Source of the DNA: a virus
Direction: 5' to 3' (one strand)
DNA: 54,565 bases
IMG/VR virus record: IMGVR_UViG_3300010388_000206
Coordinates: 1 to 54,565 of that record
Notes under the pieces: model-generated
Database searches by the model: none
Told to the model about the DNA's origin: nothing
What the model saw: only the letters and a program-made list of their open reading frames with translations
Shown: positions 6,088 to 14,253 of the stretch, piece after piece
How the letters are laid out: every line of letters begins with the position of its first letter
Numbering within the stretch: position 1 is the stretch's first letter
Position numbers and translations under genes: made by a program

Positions 6088-8640
6088 ATGAAGTTTTACA
6101 CTAGTGCATATTCGACTAAGAACAATATTCTTGTTCGTGGTATTAAGGATGGTAAGCCTTTTGCAGAAAAGGTGAAGTATAAGCCATACCTTTTTGTCAA
6201 CTCAAATACAGAAGAGTACACAAAGTATAAGGACGTTCATGGAACTCCCGTCCACCGCATGGATTTTGATTCCATGTCGGATGCACGTGAATTTGCTAAG
6301 ACTTATTCTGATGTAGATAACATGACCGTGTATGGTATGACAAAGTTCACCTACACGTATCTTAATGACGAATACCGCACAATCGACTATGATCCATCAC
6401 AGATTTCTGTGGTTGGTCTCGATATCGAAACTTCCAAGAAGGAAAGTGGTGGATTTGCGTCTGCTGAAGTTGCTGATGCTCCTATTACTGCCATTACCAT
6501 TTCTCGTAATGGCTTCAAGGCATCATTCGGCTACAAAGACTATGTAGAGCACAAAGAAAACATCAAGTACTATCGATGTGCTAATGAAGAAGCAATGTTG
6601 CGTTGCTTCCTCTCTGTATGGAATAGCTCTGACTTCTCCCCTGAAGTTGTGACAGGATGGAACATCGAATTCTACGATATTCCTTTCCTTGTCAATCGTC
6701 TTGAGCGTGTGCTTGGTGAAGGTGCTTCAAAGAAGCTATCGCCATGGGGGCTGGTGAAGCCTTATGAGCAAGAAATCATGGGTAGGGTTAACAAGAGCTA
6801 CGAGATTGTAGGCATTGCTAATCTAGACTACATGCAGGTGTACAAGAAGTTCATTCTTTCGCCACGTGAATCTTATGCCCTAGATTATATCTGTGAGCTT
6901 GAGCTTGGCGTGAACAAGCTTGACTATTCTAAGTATGGATCACTGCATGATCTATATGAACAGAACTTTCAGCTATACATGGAATACAACATCCATGACG
7001 TTGACCTGATCGATCAACTTGAAGCCAAGCTTAAGCTGATTGAAATGGTGTTCGCCATTGCATATGATGCTAAGGTAAACTTCGAAGATGCATTGACTTC
7101 AGTGCTCTTGTGGGATGTTATCATTCATAACTATCTGTTGTCGTTCAACACTGTTGTGAAGCCACAGGAAACAAACGTACCAGAGCATTCTATTGTTGGT
7201 GGATATGTCAAAGACCCACACGTTGGTCTAACCAAGTGGCCAGTGTCTTTCGACCTTACATCACTGTATCCACACCTTATCATGCAGTATGGTATTGGTC
7301 CAGAAAACCTTGTCAAGCGTATGGAATTCAGTATTGACGAATTCCTTGCGATCTATGACGCTGGTTTTCTAAACACTACTGATGAACTATTGAGGAATAC
7401 TCAAACGTTCAAATCGTTGTCATATGCCCATGAACATAACCTGTCACTGACTGCCAATGGTGCTCTGTACAGCCGTGAGAAGCAAAGCTTCCTTGGTGAG
7501 CTAATGAACCGTATGTTCATTGAGCGTAACGAGTACAAGGGCTTGATGATGGATGCTAAGAAGGAATATGCACAGACAAAGAAAGCTGAACTTCTTAACA
7601 CTATTTCGAAGTACAACAACCTACAGCAAACCCGTAAGGTTAACCTGAACTCTGCTTATGGTGCTTGTGCTAACAAGTACTTCCGCTGGTTTAGTACTGC
7701 TGTTGCTGAGTCGATCACAACGTCTGGTCAGCTATCGATTCGCTGGATTGAAATGAAGCTTAACCGCTATCTCAACAAGCTACTTGGTACCACTGATGTT
7801 GATTATGTTGTGGCAATCGATACCGACTCGGTGTACATTCGTCTTGACAGCATGGTTGACAAGTTCTTCCCTAATAAGGATACGAAGAAGACTGTTGCCA
7901 TGCTTGACAAGATTTGTCAGGAGAAGCTACAGCCATTCATTACTAAGTCGTATGAAGAGCTTGCAACCCTGATGAATGCACGTGAGAACAAGATGTTCAT
8001 GAAGCGTGAAAACATCGCTGATAAGGCTATCTGGATTGCTAAGAAGCGTTATATCATGAACGTGTATGATAGTGAAGGGGTTGCATATGACCCGCCTGAT
8101 CTTAAGATGATGGGTATTGAGGCGATTCGTTCTTCAACACCCGGCATCGTTCGTGCTGCGATTAAGAAGTCTCTTAATCTTATCATGAACGCTGATGAGG
8201 CATCACTACAGCAATACGTGATTGACTTCGAAAAGGAATTCTTTGCAAGTCCGTTTGAAGTGGTTGCTTTCCCTCGTGGTGTCAGCGATCTAGAAAAGTA
8301 TGCCGATAAGGACAAGGTATTTGGATTTAAAACACCTGTTCACGTAAAAGGTTCACTTTTTTTCAATCATCTGCTGAAAAAAATGAAGTTGGATGATAAA
8401 TATGAGAGGATTTCTAGTGGTGACAAGATCAAGTTCTGTTATCTCAAAGAGCCTAACATATATCGAACACCTGTAATTTCTTGTGGTGCAGTTGTACCAG
8501 AAGAGCTTGACTTGAAACGCCACATCGATTATCATACACAGTTCGAGAAGGCATACATATCTCCACTGTCAAACATTACTGATGCTATCGGTTGGCAGCT
8601 AGTCGATAGACCTTCTCTTATGGATTTCTTTGGGGATTGA
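6088..8640 (+). CDS. 43: DNA polymerase, family B (T4 gp43-like)
   Basis: This is the replicative polymerase with a 3'-5' proofreading domain. Exo I is LDIETS (Asp112, Glu114), Exo II is GWNIEFYDIPFL and Exo III is YNIHDVDLI. Polymerase motif A is DLTSLYP (about residue 390), motif B is KVNLNSAYGA, motif C is IDTDS (about residue 578), and KKRYIM follows. At 850 aa it is slightly shorter than T4 gp43. All catalytic residues are present and there is no intein or split. The downstream genes uvsX and the helicase gene complete a T4-like replication block. Confidence 0.98.
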   Translation: MKFYTSAYSTKNNILVRGIKDGKPFAEKVKYKPYLFVNSNTEEYTKYKDVHGTPVHRMDFDSMSDAREFAKTYSDVDNMTVYGMTKFTYTYLNDEYRTIDYDPSQISVVGLDIETSKKESGGFASAEVADAPITAITISRNGFKASFGYKDYVEHKENIKYYRCANEEAMLRCFLSVWNSSDFSPEVVTGWNIEFYDIPFLVNRLERVLGEGASKKLSPWGLVKPYEQEIMGRVNKSYEIVGIANLDYMQVYKKFILSPRESYALDYICELELGVNKLDYSKYGSLHDLYEQNFQLYMEYNIHDVDLIDQLEAKLKLIEMVFAIAYDAKVNFEDALTSVLLWDVIIHNYLLSFNTVVKPQETNVPEHSIVGGYVKDPHVGLTKWPVSFDLTSLYPHLIMQYGIGPENLVKRMEFSIDEFLAIYDAGFLNTTDELLRNTQTFKSLSYAHEHNLSLTANGALYSREKQSFLGELMNRMFIERNEYKGLMMDAKKEYAQTKKAELLNTISKYNNLQQTRKVNLNSAYGACANKYFRWFSTAVAESITTSGQLSIRWIEMKLNRYLNKLLGTTDVDYVVAIDTDSVYIRLDSMVDKFFPNKDTKKTVAMLDKICQEKLQPFITKSYEELATLMNARENKMFMKRENIADKAIWIAKKRYIMNVYDSEGVAYDPPDLKMMGIEAIRSSTPGIVRAAIKKSLNLIMNADEASLQQYVIDFEKEFFASPFEVVAFPRGVSDLEKYADKDKVFGFKTPVHVKGSLFFNHLLKKMKLDDKYERISSGDKIKFCYLKEPNIYRTPVISCGAVVPEELDLKRHIDYHTQFEKAYISPLSNITDAIGWQLVDRPSLMDFFGD

Positions 8641-8644
8641 TATT

Positions 8645-8905
8645 ATGGATAATTTTGAAATAGAGGATGATGACTTTGGTTTCTCGTCAATCAGCGAGAA
8701 CGATTTCATCGCAAGAGAGAACAAGGCTGTAGCTAGTGCAGTTGAAGGTGCTCAATCTAAAGTTCAGCAGATGTATAATCTAATTCTACCTCTGCTTGAC
8801 AACTTGGCCAAGGATGGTGAAACGAATGCTTACATTCATTGGCCAAACCGTGGTGAGAAAATTGAGAAGTTTAAAGCAAAGCTTCTCAATATTATAAATG
8901 AATAA
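8645..8905 (+). CDS. Conserved T4-like phage protein between gp43 and UvsX, 86 aa
   Basis: I start it at the ATG 4 bases after the polymerase stop. The N-terminus is very acidic (DNFEIEDDDFGF), and the C-terminal half reads KVQQMYNLILPLLDNLAKD then IHWPNRGEKIEKFKAKL. This pattern is familiar from small proteins found at the same place in cyanophages. An acidic, helical partner of replication or recombination proteins is possible, but the role is unknown. Confidence 0.8.
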   Translation: MDNFEIEDDDFGFSSISENDFIARENKAVASAVEGAQSKVQQMYNLILPLLDNLAKDGETNAYIHWPNRGEKIEKFKAKLLNIINE

Positions 8906-8937
8906 TACGAAAACATAAGCAAAACATCAGAACAATC

Positions 8938-8951
8938 ATCCCATATGGGAT
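8938..8951. repeat. 14-bp perfect palindrome upstream of uvsX
   Basis: ATCCCATATGGGAT is a perfect palindrome 19 bases before the uvsX ATG and just before its ribosome site. In RNA it would form a short hairpin with a 4-base loop; in DNA it could be a dimer binding site. It resembles the CCCTATAGGG palindromes near 40.5 kb. No function is proven. Confidence 0.45.
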
Positions 8952-8969
8952 TTCTAGAGGAAAAAATAT

Positions 8970-10076
8970 ATGTCACTAATGGACAGACTAAAGAAAACAT
9001 CTACAATTAAAGACAGCGCAATGTTGTCAAAGTCAAAGTTCTTCACAAAGAAGGACATGATCCCCACACCAATTCCAGCAATCAATATCGCATTATCTGG
9101 TAGCCTAGACGGTGGTCTAGCGCCGGGTCTTACTATGTGGGCTGGTCCATCAAAGCACTTCAAGACAGCATTCTCGCTGCTTATGGCGAAGTCCTACATG
9201 GACAAGTATCCTGATTCTGTGCTACTGTTCTATGACAGTGAATTTGGTACTCCACAAGCATACTTCGAATCATTCGGTATTGACATGGATCGTGTGCTAC
9301 ACACACCAATCACCGATATTGAACTATTGAAGTTCGACTGTATGAAGCAAATCGAAGGTATTGAACGTGATGAACGTGTTATCATCATCATCGATTCTAT
9401 CGGCAATCTTGCTTCAAAGAAGGAAGTTGAAGACGCACTTGACGGTAAGTCAACAACTGACATGACACGTGCTAAGCAGCTAAAGTCATTCTTCCGTATG
9501 GTCACTCCACACCTTACAATCAAGGACATTCCTATGATTGCGGTGAACCATACCTACAAGACGCTTGAGATGTACGCTAAGGACGTTGTAGGCGGCGGTA
9601 CTGGTTCGTACTACTCAGCCGATAACATCTTCATCATTGGTCGCCAACAGGAGAAGGACAACAAGAAGGAACTTCTTGGCTACAACTTCATCATCAATGT
9701 TGAGAAGAGCCGCTACGTGCGTGAGAAGTCAAAAATCCCTGTTACCGTCCTTCATGAAGGTGGTATTTCAAAGTGGTCTGGTCTGCTTGACATGGCAGAA
9801 GAATCAGGCCATATCGCAAAGACCAAGATTGGTAACAGTACTGCTTACGCCAAGGTCGATATGAAGACAGGCGTGATTGACGAAGAAAACAAGGTAAAGT
9901 CTGAAGCTACAAACACTTCAGCTTTCTGGCTTCCTATCCTAAAGGATAAGAGCTTCCGTGATTTCGTTGAGAAGAAGTATAGTGTTGCCCATGGTGATAT
10001 CATTCAAGAAGAAGATGATGTTGTTTCTGTGATCAGTAGTATTGATGACGAAGAAGAAGCAGTTACTTCAGAATAA
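8970..10076 (+). CDS. uvsX: UvsX RecA-like recombinase
   Basis: This strand-exchange ATPase drives recombination-dependent replication. The Walker A motif is GPSKHFKT at residues 59-66, and Walker B is VIIIIDSIGN. The segment DVVGGGTGSYYSADNIFIIGRQ matches the L2/core region of T4 UvsX. The C-terminus is acidic (EEDDVVSVISSIDDEEEAVTSE), as in RecA-type proteins. At 368 aa it is close to T4 UvsX (391 aa). Confidence 0.97.
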   Translation: MSLMDRLKKTSTIKDSAMLSKSKFFTKKDMIPTPIPAINIALSGSLDGGLAPGLTMWAGPSKHFKTAFSLLMAKSYMDKYPDSVLLFYDSEFGTPQAYFESFGIDMDRVLHTPITDIELLKFDCMKQIEGIERDERVIIIIDSIGNLASKKEVEDALDGKSTTDMTRAKQLKSFFRMVTPHLTIKDIPMIAVNHTYKTLEMYAKDVVGGGTGSYYSADNIFIIGRQQEKDNKKELLGYNFIINVEKSRYVREKSKIPVTVLHEGGISKWSGLLDMAEESGHIAKTKIGNSTAYAKVDMKTGVIDEENKVKSEATNTSAFWLPILKDKSFRDFVEKKYSVAHGDIIQEEDDVVSVISSIDDEEEAVTSE

Positions 10077-10087
10077 TGATTGACTAA

Positions 10088-10121
10088 AACGACAGGTGTT
10101 GTTAACTCAGCACCTGTCGTT
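10088..10121 (+). terminator. Strong hairpin between uvsX and the helicase gene
   Basis: AACGACAGGTG and CACCTGTCGTT form a perfect 11-bp stem around a 12-base loop. The following bases (ACCTTCTG) are not a clear T-run, so it may be a weak terminator or an mRNA-stabilising or processing hairpin rather than a strong terminator. It fills most of the 76-base gap between the two genes. Confidence 0.55.
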
Positions 10122-10152
10122 ACCTTCTGTAACACATACTATAAGGAATACC

Positions 10153-11535
10153 ATGTCAATTGAAAGTATGATTTTTAACAACCTAATCAACAACGAAGAT
10201 TATGGTCGTAAAGTAATCCCCTTCCTAAAAACAGAATATTTTCAAGATAGAAATGATCAGGTCATATTTGATCTGATCAACAACTATGTTGCATCCTACA
10301 ATGCTTTCCCTACCAAGGAAGTGTTGATGATTGATCTGTCAAACTACAAGGGCATTTCAGACGATCAGTTTACAGCGTGTAAGACTGCTATTGGTGAAAT
10401 TCCAAATCAGTCTGATAGTATGTCAAAGGTAGATTGGCTAGTCGATAAGACAGAAGAATTCTGTAAAGAGAAGGCTATCTACAATGCCATCTTAAAGTCT
10501 ATTGAAATCATAGGTGACAAGTCTGGTACCCTATCAGTAGGGTCTATTCCCGATACCTTGGCACAAGCTTTGGCGGTATCATTTGATACTTCTATTGGTC
10601 ACGATTTTCTTACAGACACAGATTCTCGTTTTGAATTCTATCACCGTAAGGAAGAACGCATTCCTTTCGATTTGGAATATCTTAACAAGATTACCAAGGG
10701 CGGATTGCCTCGTAAGACGCTAAACGTTATCCTTGCTGGTACTGGTGTCGGTAAGTCATTGGCTATGTGCCATATGGCTTCTGCTAATCTGGTTGCTGGT
10801 AAGAATGTTCTCTACATCACCATGGAAATGGCTGAAGAGAAGATTGCAGAACGTATCGATGCGAACCTATTGAATGTGCCATTGGATCAACTATATGATA
10901 TTCCAAAGGATTTATATGATAAAAAGATCAACAGACTTCGTGAGAAAACAGTTGGTAAGCTTATCATCAAGGAATATCCGACTGCATGTGCTGGTTCTGC
11001 GAATTTCCGCCATCTTCTAAATGAACTGAAGATCAAGAGAAACTTCGTACCAGATATTATCTATATCGATTATCTCAATATCTGTAGTTCTTCACGTATG
11101 AAGCAAGGTGCAGGGGTTAACTCATACACCTACATCAAGGCGATTGCTGAAGAACTTCGTGGTCTAGCGGTGGAATTCAATGTTCCTATCGTGACAGCCA
11201 CACAGACAACACGTGGTGGTTTTGACAACAGTGATGTTGGACTAACTGACACTTCCGAATCCTTTGGTTTGCCAGCAACGGCTGACCTTATGATTGCGTT
11301 GATTTCAACAGACGAACTTAAACAGTTGAACCAGATTATGGTGAAGCAGTTGAAGAATCGTTATGCTGATCCTGAAATGTACAAGCGTTTCGTTATTGGT
11401 GTTGACAAATCACGTATGAAGCTATATGATGCTGAGCAATCTGCACAAGACGATCTTGTAAATGATGCAGTTGCTCCTGATACAGCTTTCGGTCAAAGAG
11501 CAAGTAAGAAGCCATCGTTTAACGATTTCAAGTAA
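10153..11535 (+). CDS. 41: Replicative DNA helicase (DnaB-like, T4 gp41)
   Basis: The protein is a hexameric 5'-3' helicase of the DnaB/RecA fold. The Walker A motif is AGTGVGKS (about residues 196-203), followed by NVLYITMEMAEEKIAERIDANLL. Walker B is IIYIDYLNI, and the sensor motif is VPIVTATQTTR. The N-terminal domain (1-150) resembles the DnaB collar domain. I choose the ATG at 10153 because AAGGAAT precedes it; an upstream TTG lies inside the hairpin at 10088-10121. At 460 aa it is close to T4 gp41. Its primase partner is encoded at 30.7 kb. Confidence 0.95.
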   Translation: MSIESMIFNNLINNEDYGRKVIPFLKTEYFQDRNDQVIFDLINNYVASYNAFPTKEVLMIDLSNYKGISDDQFTACKTAIGEIPNQSDSMSKVDWLVDKTEEFCKEKAIYNAILKSIEIIGDKSGTLSVGSIPDTLAQALAVSFDTSIGHDFLTDTDSRFEFYHRKEERIPFDLEYLNKITKGGLPRKTLNVILAGTGVGKSLAMCHMASANLVAGKNVLYITMEMAEEKIAERIDANLLNVPLDQLYDIPKDLYDKKINRLREKTVGKLIIKEYPTACAGSANFRHLLNELKIKRNFVPDIIYIDYLNICSSSRMKQGAGVNSYTYIKAIAEELRGLAVEFNVPIVTATQTTRGGFDNSDVGLTDTSESFGLPATADLMIALISTDELKQLNQIMVKQLKNRYADPEMYKRFVIGVDKSRMKLYDAEQSAQDDLVNDAVAPDTAFGQRASKKPSFNDFK

Positions 11536-11544
11536 GGATAAAAA

Positions 11545-11757
11545 ATGAACTATAAGTTGGTTGACAATGAAGAAATGCTGATTGAAGGCGAATATATGTT
11601 TCGCACTTGGGATTTGGTTGAGATTCAAACAGGAATACCTATCAAGACTTCTTTGAAGAAAGAAGAGGCAAGGGCAATGTTGCGTCACTTGAATATGGGT
11701 GGCGCATTTGATGGCTTCACTCCACAGTTTTTCTGTCAATCACTTAAAGACAATTGA
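11545..11757 (+). CDS. Hypothetical protein, 70 aa
   Basis: The frame starts 9 bases after the helicase stop with an AAGGA site. The product is a compact mixed alpha/beta protein (FRTWDLVEIQTGIPI then KKEEARAMLRHLNMGGAFDG). The second half looks like a helix with a Gly-rich turn. No family is recognised. Confidence 0.72.
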   Translation: MNYKLVDNEEMLIEGEYMFRTWDLVEIQTGIPIKTSLKKEEARAMLRHLNMGGAFDGFTPQFFCQSLKDN

Positions 11758-11768
11758 AAGGAAATATA

Positions 11769-12056
11769 ATGCTTTTTGAAATTCCGTACAAGACAGGAGA
11801 TACAGTCACACTGAAGCTTATCTCTGGTGAAGAAGTAGTTGGGCGCATTGGTGATCCGACTGATGGACAGATTGTCCTTACCAAGCCAATGACCTTTATC
11901 ATGGGTCCACAGGGTCTTGGTATGGTACCATATGTGTTCTCTGCTCCACAAGATGCAAAGATCAAGCTCAAGGATAGTGCTGTTGTTGCTATCGTCAAGA
12001 CAGACGAACAGATAAACAAGCAGTATCTACAACAGACTACTGGTCTAACTCTATAA
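11769..12056 (+). CDS. LSm/Hfq-like conserved phage protein, 95 aa
   Basis: The ATG at 11769 has AAAGGAAA upstream. The first 40 residues, with VTLKLISGEEVVGRI, resemble the Sm1 strand pattern of Sm-like RNA-binding proteins. The later part reads MGPQGLGMVPYVFSAPQDAKIKLKDSAVVAIVKTD and ends QYLQQTTGLTL. I know this family as a conserved small protein of T4-like cyanophages, often near uvsX. A role in RNA binding is inferred from the fold only. Confidence 0.75.
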   Translation: MLFEIPYKTGDTVTLKLISGEEVVGRIGDPTDGQIVLTKPMTFIMGPQGLGMVPYVFSAPQDAKIKLKDSAVVAIVKTDEQINKQYLQQTTGLTL

Positions 12057-12063
12057 AAAACTA

Positions 12064-12092
12064 TTGACAGTTCCTTTCGAATCACCTATAGC
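12064..12092 (+). promoter_or_regulatory. Sigma70-type early promoter with conserved leader
   Basis: TTGACA at 12064-12069 is followed, after exactly 17 bases, by TATAGC at 12087-12092. Four bases later the leader TCAACGAAACGAAAGG begins, closely matching the leader of the promoters at 48.1, 49.0 and 50.0 kb. The -35 box is inside a 16-bp inverted repeat whose other arm covers the ribosome site of the next gene. Confidence 0.75.
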
Positions 12093-12121
12093 AGGATCAA
12101 CGAAACGAAAGGAACTGTCAA
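12064..12121. repeat. 16-bp perfect inverted repeat spanning promoter and ribosome site
   Basis: The left arm (12064-12079, starting TTGACAGTTCC) and right arm (12106-12121, ending GGAACTGTCAA) are exact reverse complements, separated by 26 bases. The right arm contains the AAGGAA ribosome site, and the start codon follows at once at 12122. The left arm contains the -35 box and lies upstream of the expected transcription start. Confidence 0.9.
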
Positions 12122-12400
12122 ATGACCATCGAAATTCGCACCTCGGATTGCTCGTTTGTTAAATCAAACAAGGCTCTTTATGCTTCTGCACAAATGGAAG
12201 GGCTTGGTATTTCTGGACGGGGATATCCTAAGCAACTTTTTGTTACTTCTGATGTTACTGGTCGTTCTGTAAAGTTCGTTGCTATCAAAGAAGGTCATCC
12301 TCGTTTTGATTATGATTTCTGGGACGGTGAGATGGCTATCTATGAGCCTGTGATCGCTCTTCCCAATGTTGACATTCTGGTTATTAGTTATGGTATGTGA
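12122..12400 (+). CDS. Hypothetical protein, 92 aa
   Basis: The ATG directly follows the right arm of a 16-bp inverted repeat carrying its ribosome site. The product is a mixed alpha/beta protein rich in aromatic residues (FDYDFWDGEMAIYEP) with no recognised motif. Its own promoter at 12064 suggests separately controlled expression. It overlaps the next gene by 11 bases. Confidence 0.75.
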   Translation: MTIEIRTSDCSFVKSNKALYASAQMEGLGISGRGYPKQLFVTSDVTGRSVKFVAIKEGHPRFDYDFWDGEMAIYEPVIALPNVDILVISYGM

Positions 12401-12800
12401 GAAGTACTTCAAGGTACTACAGAAAGTAGCTGAAGCCGTGGAGCCTGTGTCTAGAAGTAGACAGAGGCTTTCGGCATGTTTGGTCTACAAGAATGAGATT
12501 ATCGGGATGGGCTTCAACAAAAAGAAGTCGCATCCCTTTCAGCGTAAGTTCGCTAAACATGAAGAAGCTATCTATCTTCATGCTGAGATTGACGCTATCA
12601 AGAATGCACTGAAGGTTGTAGACGCTGAAACGATCAGCAAAAGCACCCTGTATGTTATGCGAGTGAAATACGAAGACACGAATGCAAAGAAGTTTGTGCG
12701 TGGTATGTCTAAGCCTTGCGAAGGGTGTGCACGTGCGATTGCACAGTTTGGTATCAAGAAGGTGTACTACACCACAGAAGAAGGATTTGATTATTTATGA
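12390..12800 (+). CDS. Cytidine/deoxycytidylate deaminase-family protein
   Basis: The zinc-dependent deaminase motifs are LHAEIDAIKNAL (His ligand and catalytic Glu) and SKPCEGCARAIAQFGIKKVYY (two Cys ligands). It is divergent from the dCMP deaminase at 1329, lacking that enzyme's GYNGFPRG segment, so the substrate could be a free nucleotide, a nucleic acid base or a modified base. The ATG at 12390 gives 136 aa. The stop overlaps the start of an HNH endonuclease gene (ATGA). Confidence 0.88.
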   Translation: MVCEKYFKVLQKVAEAVEPVSRSRQRLSACLVYKNEIIGMGFNKKKSHPFQRKFAKHEEAIYLHAEIDAIKNALKVVDAETISKSTLYVMRVKYEDTNAKKFVRGMSKPCEGCARAIAQFGIKKVYYTTEEGFDYL

Positions 12801-13432
12801 ATATACCTAAAAGTAGAAGCATTCCAGTAGAATATATCAAAGAATGCTTTGAATATCGTGAAGAAGAAGTTGATGGCGTTCTTCAAGGAAACGTGTATTG
12901 GAAGAATCGTGAAGATTTACCAAACTGGTGGAATACAAAATATACTGGTAAAAGGATTAAAAATATTACCACTAATGGATATTATGCAGTATCAATAAGA
13001 TACAATAATCTATCATGTCCTGTATCAATTCATACAATTATTTGGATTCTTAATCATGGTTGTTATCCGGATGATATGCTTGATCATAAAGATAACAATA
13101 GATTAAATAATCTTATATCTAATCTTAGACCAGCAGATGCATATTTAAACAATCTTAATACTCCCCCAATTTCAAATAGGCAAAGCCAATACAAAGGCGT
13201 AACTTTTACAAAAGATAAATTTAAGTGGCGTGTTAAATATAGTTTAAATGGAAAACTAAATCATGTTGGTTATTTTGTTGATGAACTAGAAGCAGCACTT
13301 GCTTATAATCAAGCAATCTCAAAGGTTCATAATACAGAGTATGCTTATATGAATGACATAAGTATGGGGTACACCAATCAAGTATATCCAAATATGCCCA
13401 GACATTATGAACCAGAAAAGGTAGCAGCATGA
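12797..13432 (+). CDS. HNH homing endonuclease with AP2 DNA-binding domain
   Basis: The HNH nuclease core is around residues 76-110: VSIHTIIWILNHG, then MLDHKDNNRLNNLISNLR. The C-terminal AP2-type domain reads SQYKGVTFTKDKFKWRVKYS then HVGYFVDELEAALAYNQA. This two-domain layout is typical of free-standing homing endonucleases. The gene is clearly more AT-rich than its neighbours. It is joined by 4-base ATGA overlaps to both the deaminase upstream and the glycosyltransferase downstream. Confidence 0.92.
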   Translation: MNIPKSRSIPVEYIKECFEYREEEVDGVLQGNVYWKNREDLPNWWNTKYTGKRIKNITTNGYYAVSIRYNNLSCPVSIHTIIWILNHGCYPDDMLDHKDNNRLNNLISNLRPADAYLNNLNTPPISNRQSQYKGVTFTKDKFKWRVKYSLNGKLNHVGYFVDELEAALAYNQAISKVHNTEYAYMNDISMGYTNQVYPNMPRHYEPEKVAA

Positions 13433-14253
13433 AGAATTTGATCATCGGTGGTTACACAAACTACCAGTACGACTTGATTAAGCCATGGGTAAAGTCCATT
13501 GGTGAAGTGTGTGATCCAGAGACAACCGACAAGGTAATGGTCGTTGGCAACACTACACAGGAAGCAATTGATGCGCTAACTGCTGATGGATGGATTCTCG
13601 TCCCTATGGCAGAAGGACAGCCACACGTGGTTCGTTTCTTCAGCATCTTTGACTATCTCAAGGACAACTGGCATAAGTACGAGTATGTTGTAACCACTGA
13701 TGTTCGTGACGTTATCTTTCAGGCTGATCCTTTCCAGTATTTAAAGGATGAACTTGGTCCACTAGGAATGGGATTTGGTCTTGTATGTGGCTCTGAGAGT
13801 ATTCAGTACAAGAATGAACCATGGGGCGATGAGAACCTTCTACAGTGCTATGGTCCTTATATCCATGCCCTATATAGGGACAAGGAAATCTATAATGTAG
13901 GTGTCCTTGGTGGTCGTTCTGAGTACGTCAAAGACTTGGTGCTCAACATTGCTATCAACTCTGTCAATCGTCCTATTCCGATTGTTGATCAAGCTGTTTT
14001 CAACATGCTTATGAACACACAGCCATATCAGGATTCAGTGTTCTTTGCAAGACAGGAAAACGCATGGGCATGTCAGGCTGGCACTGTTGCTGATCCTCGC
14101 CGTATGGATGAATTCCGTCCACACCTGCTAGAACCAGAACCAGTTTGGAAAGACGGTAAGGTGTACACATGGAATGGTGCGCTCTTTACAATCGTTCACC
14201 AGTATGATAGAGTTCCTGAATGGAATAAGGTGATTCAAGAAAGATATAAATGA
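13429..14253 (+). CDS. Putative glycosyltransferase (GT-A-like), 274 aa
   Basis: The central segment YEYVVTTDVRDVIFQADPFQ places an Asp-x-x-Asp pair after a hydrophobic strand, as in GT-A nucleotide-sugar transferases. Later segments EIYNVGVLGGRSEYVKDL and PIVDQAVFNMLM fit acceptor-side elements of GT families such as GMA12/MNN10. There is no signal peptide, so it would act in the cytoplasm. It is the first gene of the glycan operon, joined by ATGA overlaps on both sides. The exact GT family is not certain. Confidence 0.65.
   Translation: MKNLIIGGYTNYQYDLIKPWVKSIGEVCDPETTDKVMVVGNTTQEAIDALTADGWILVPMAEGQPHVVRFFSIFDYLKDNWHKYEYVVTTDVRDVIFQADPFQYLKDELGPLGMGFGLVCGSESIQYKNEPWGDENLLQCYGPYIHALYRDKEIYNVGVLGGRSEYVKDLVLNIAINSVNRPIPIVDQAVFNMLMNTQPYQDSVFFARQENAWACQAGTVADPRRMDEFRPHLLEPEPVWKDGKVYTWNGALFTIVHQYDRVPEWNKVIQERYK

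Noticed and set aside
10096-10152. TTG start extending the helicase by 19 residues
   Set aside because: It lies inside the 11-bp hairpin with no ribosome site, while ATG 10153 has AAGGAAT and gives the family N-terminus.
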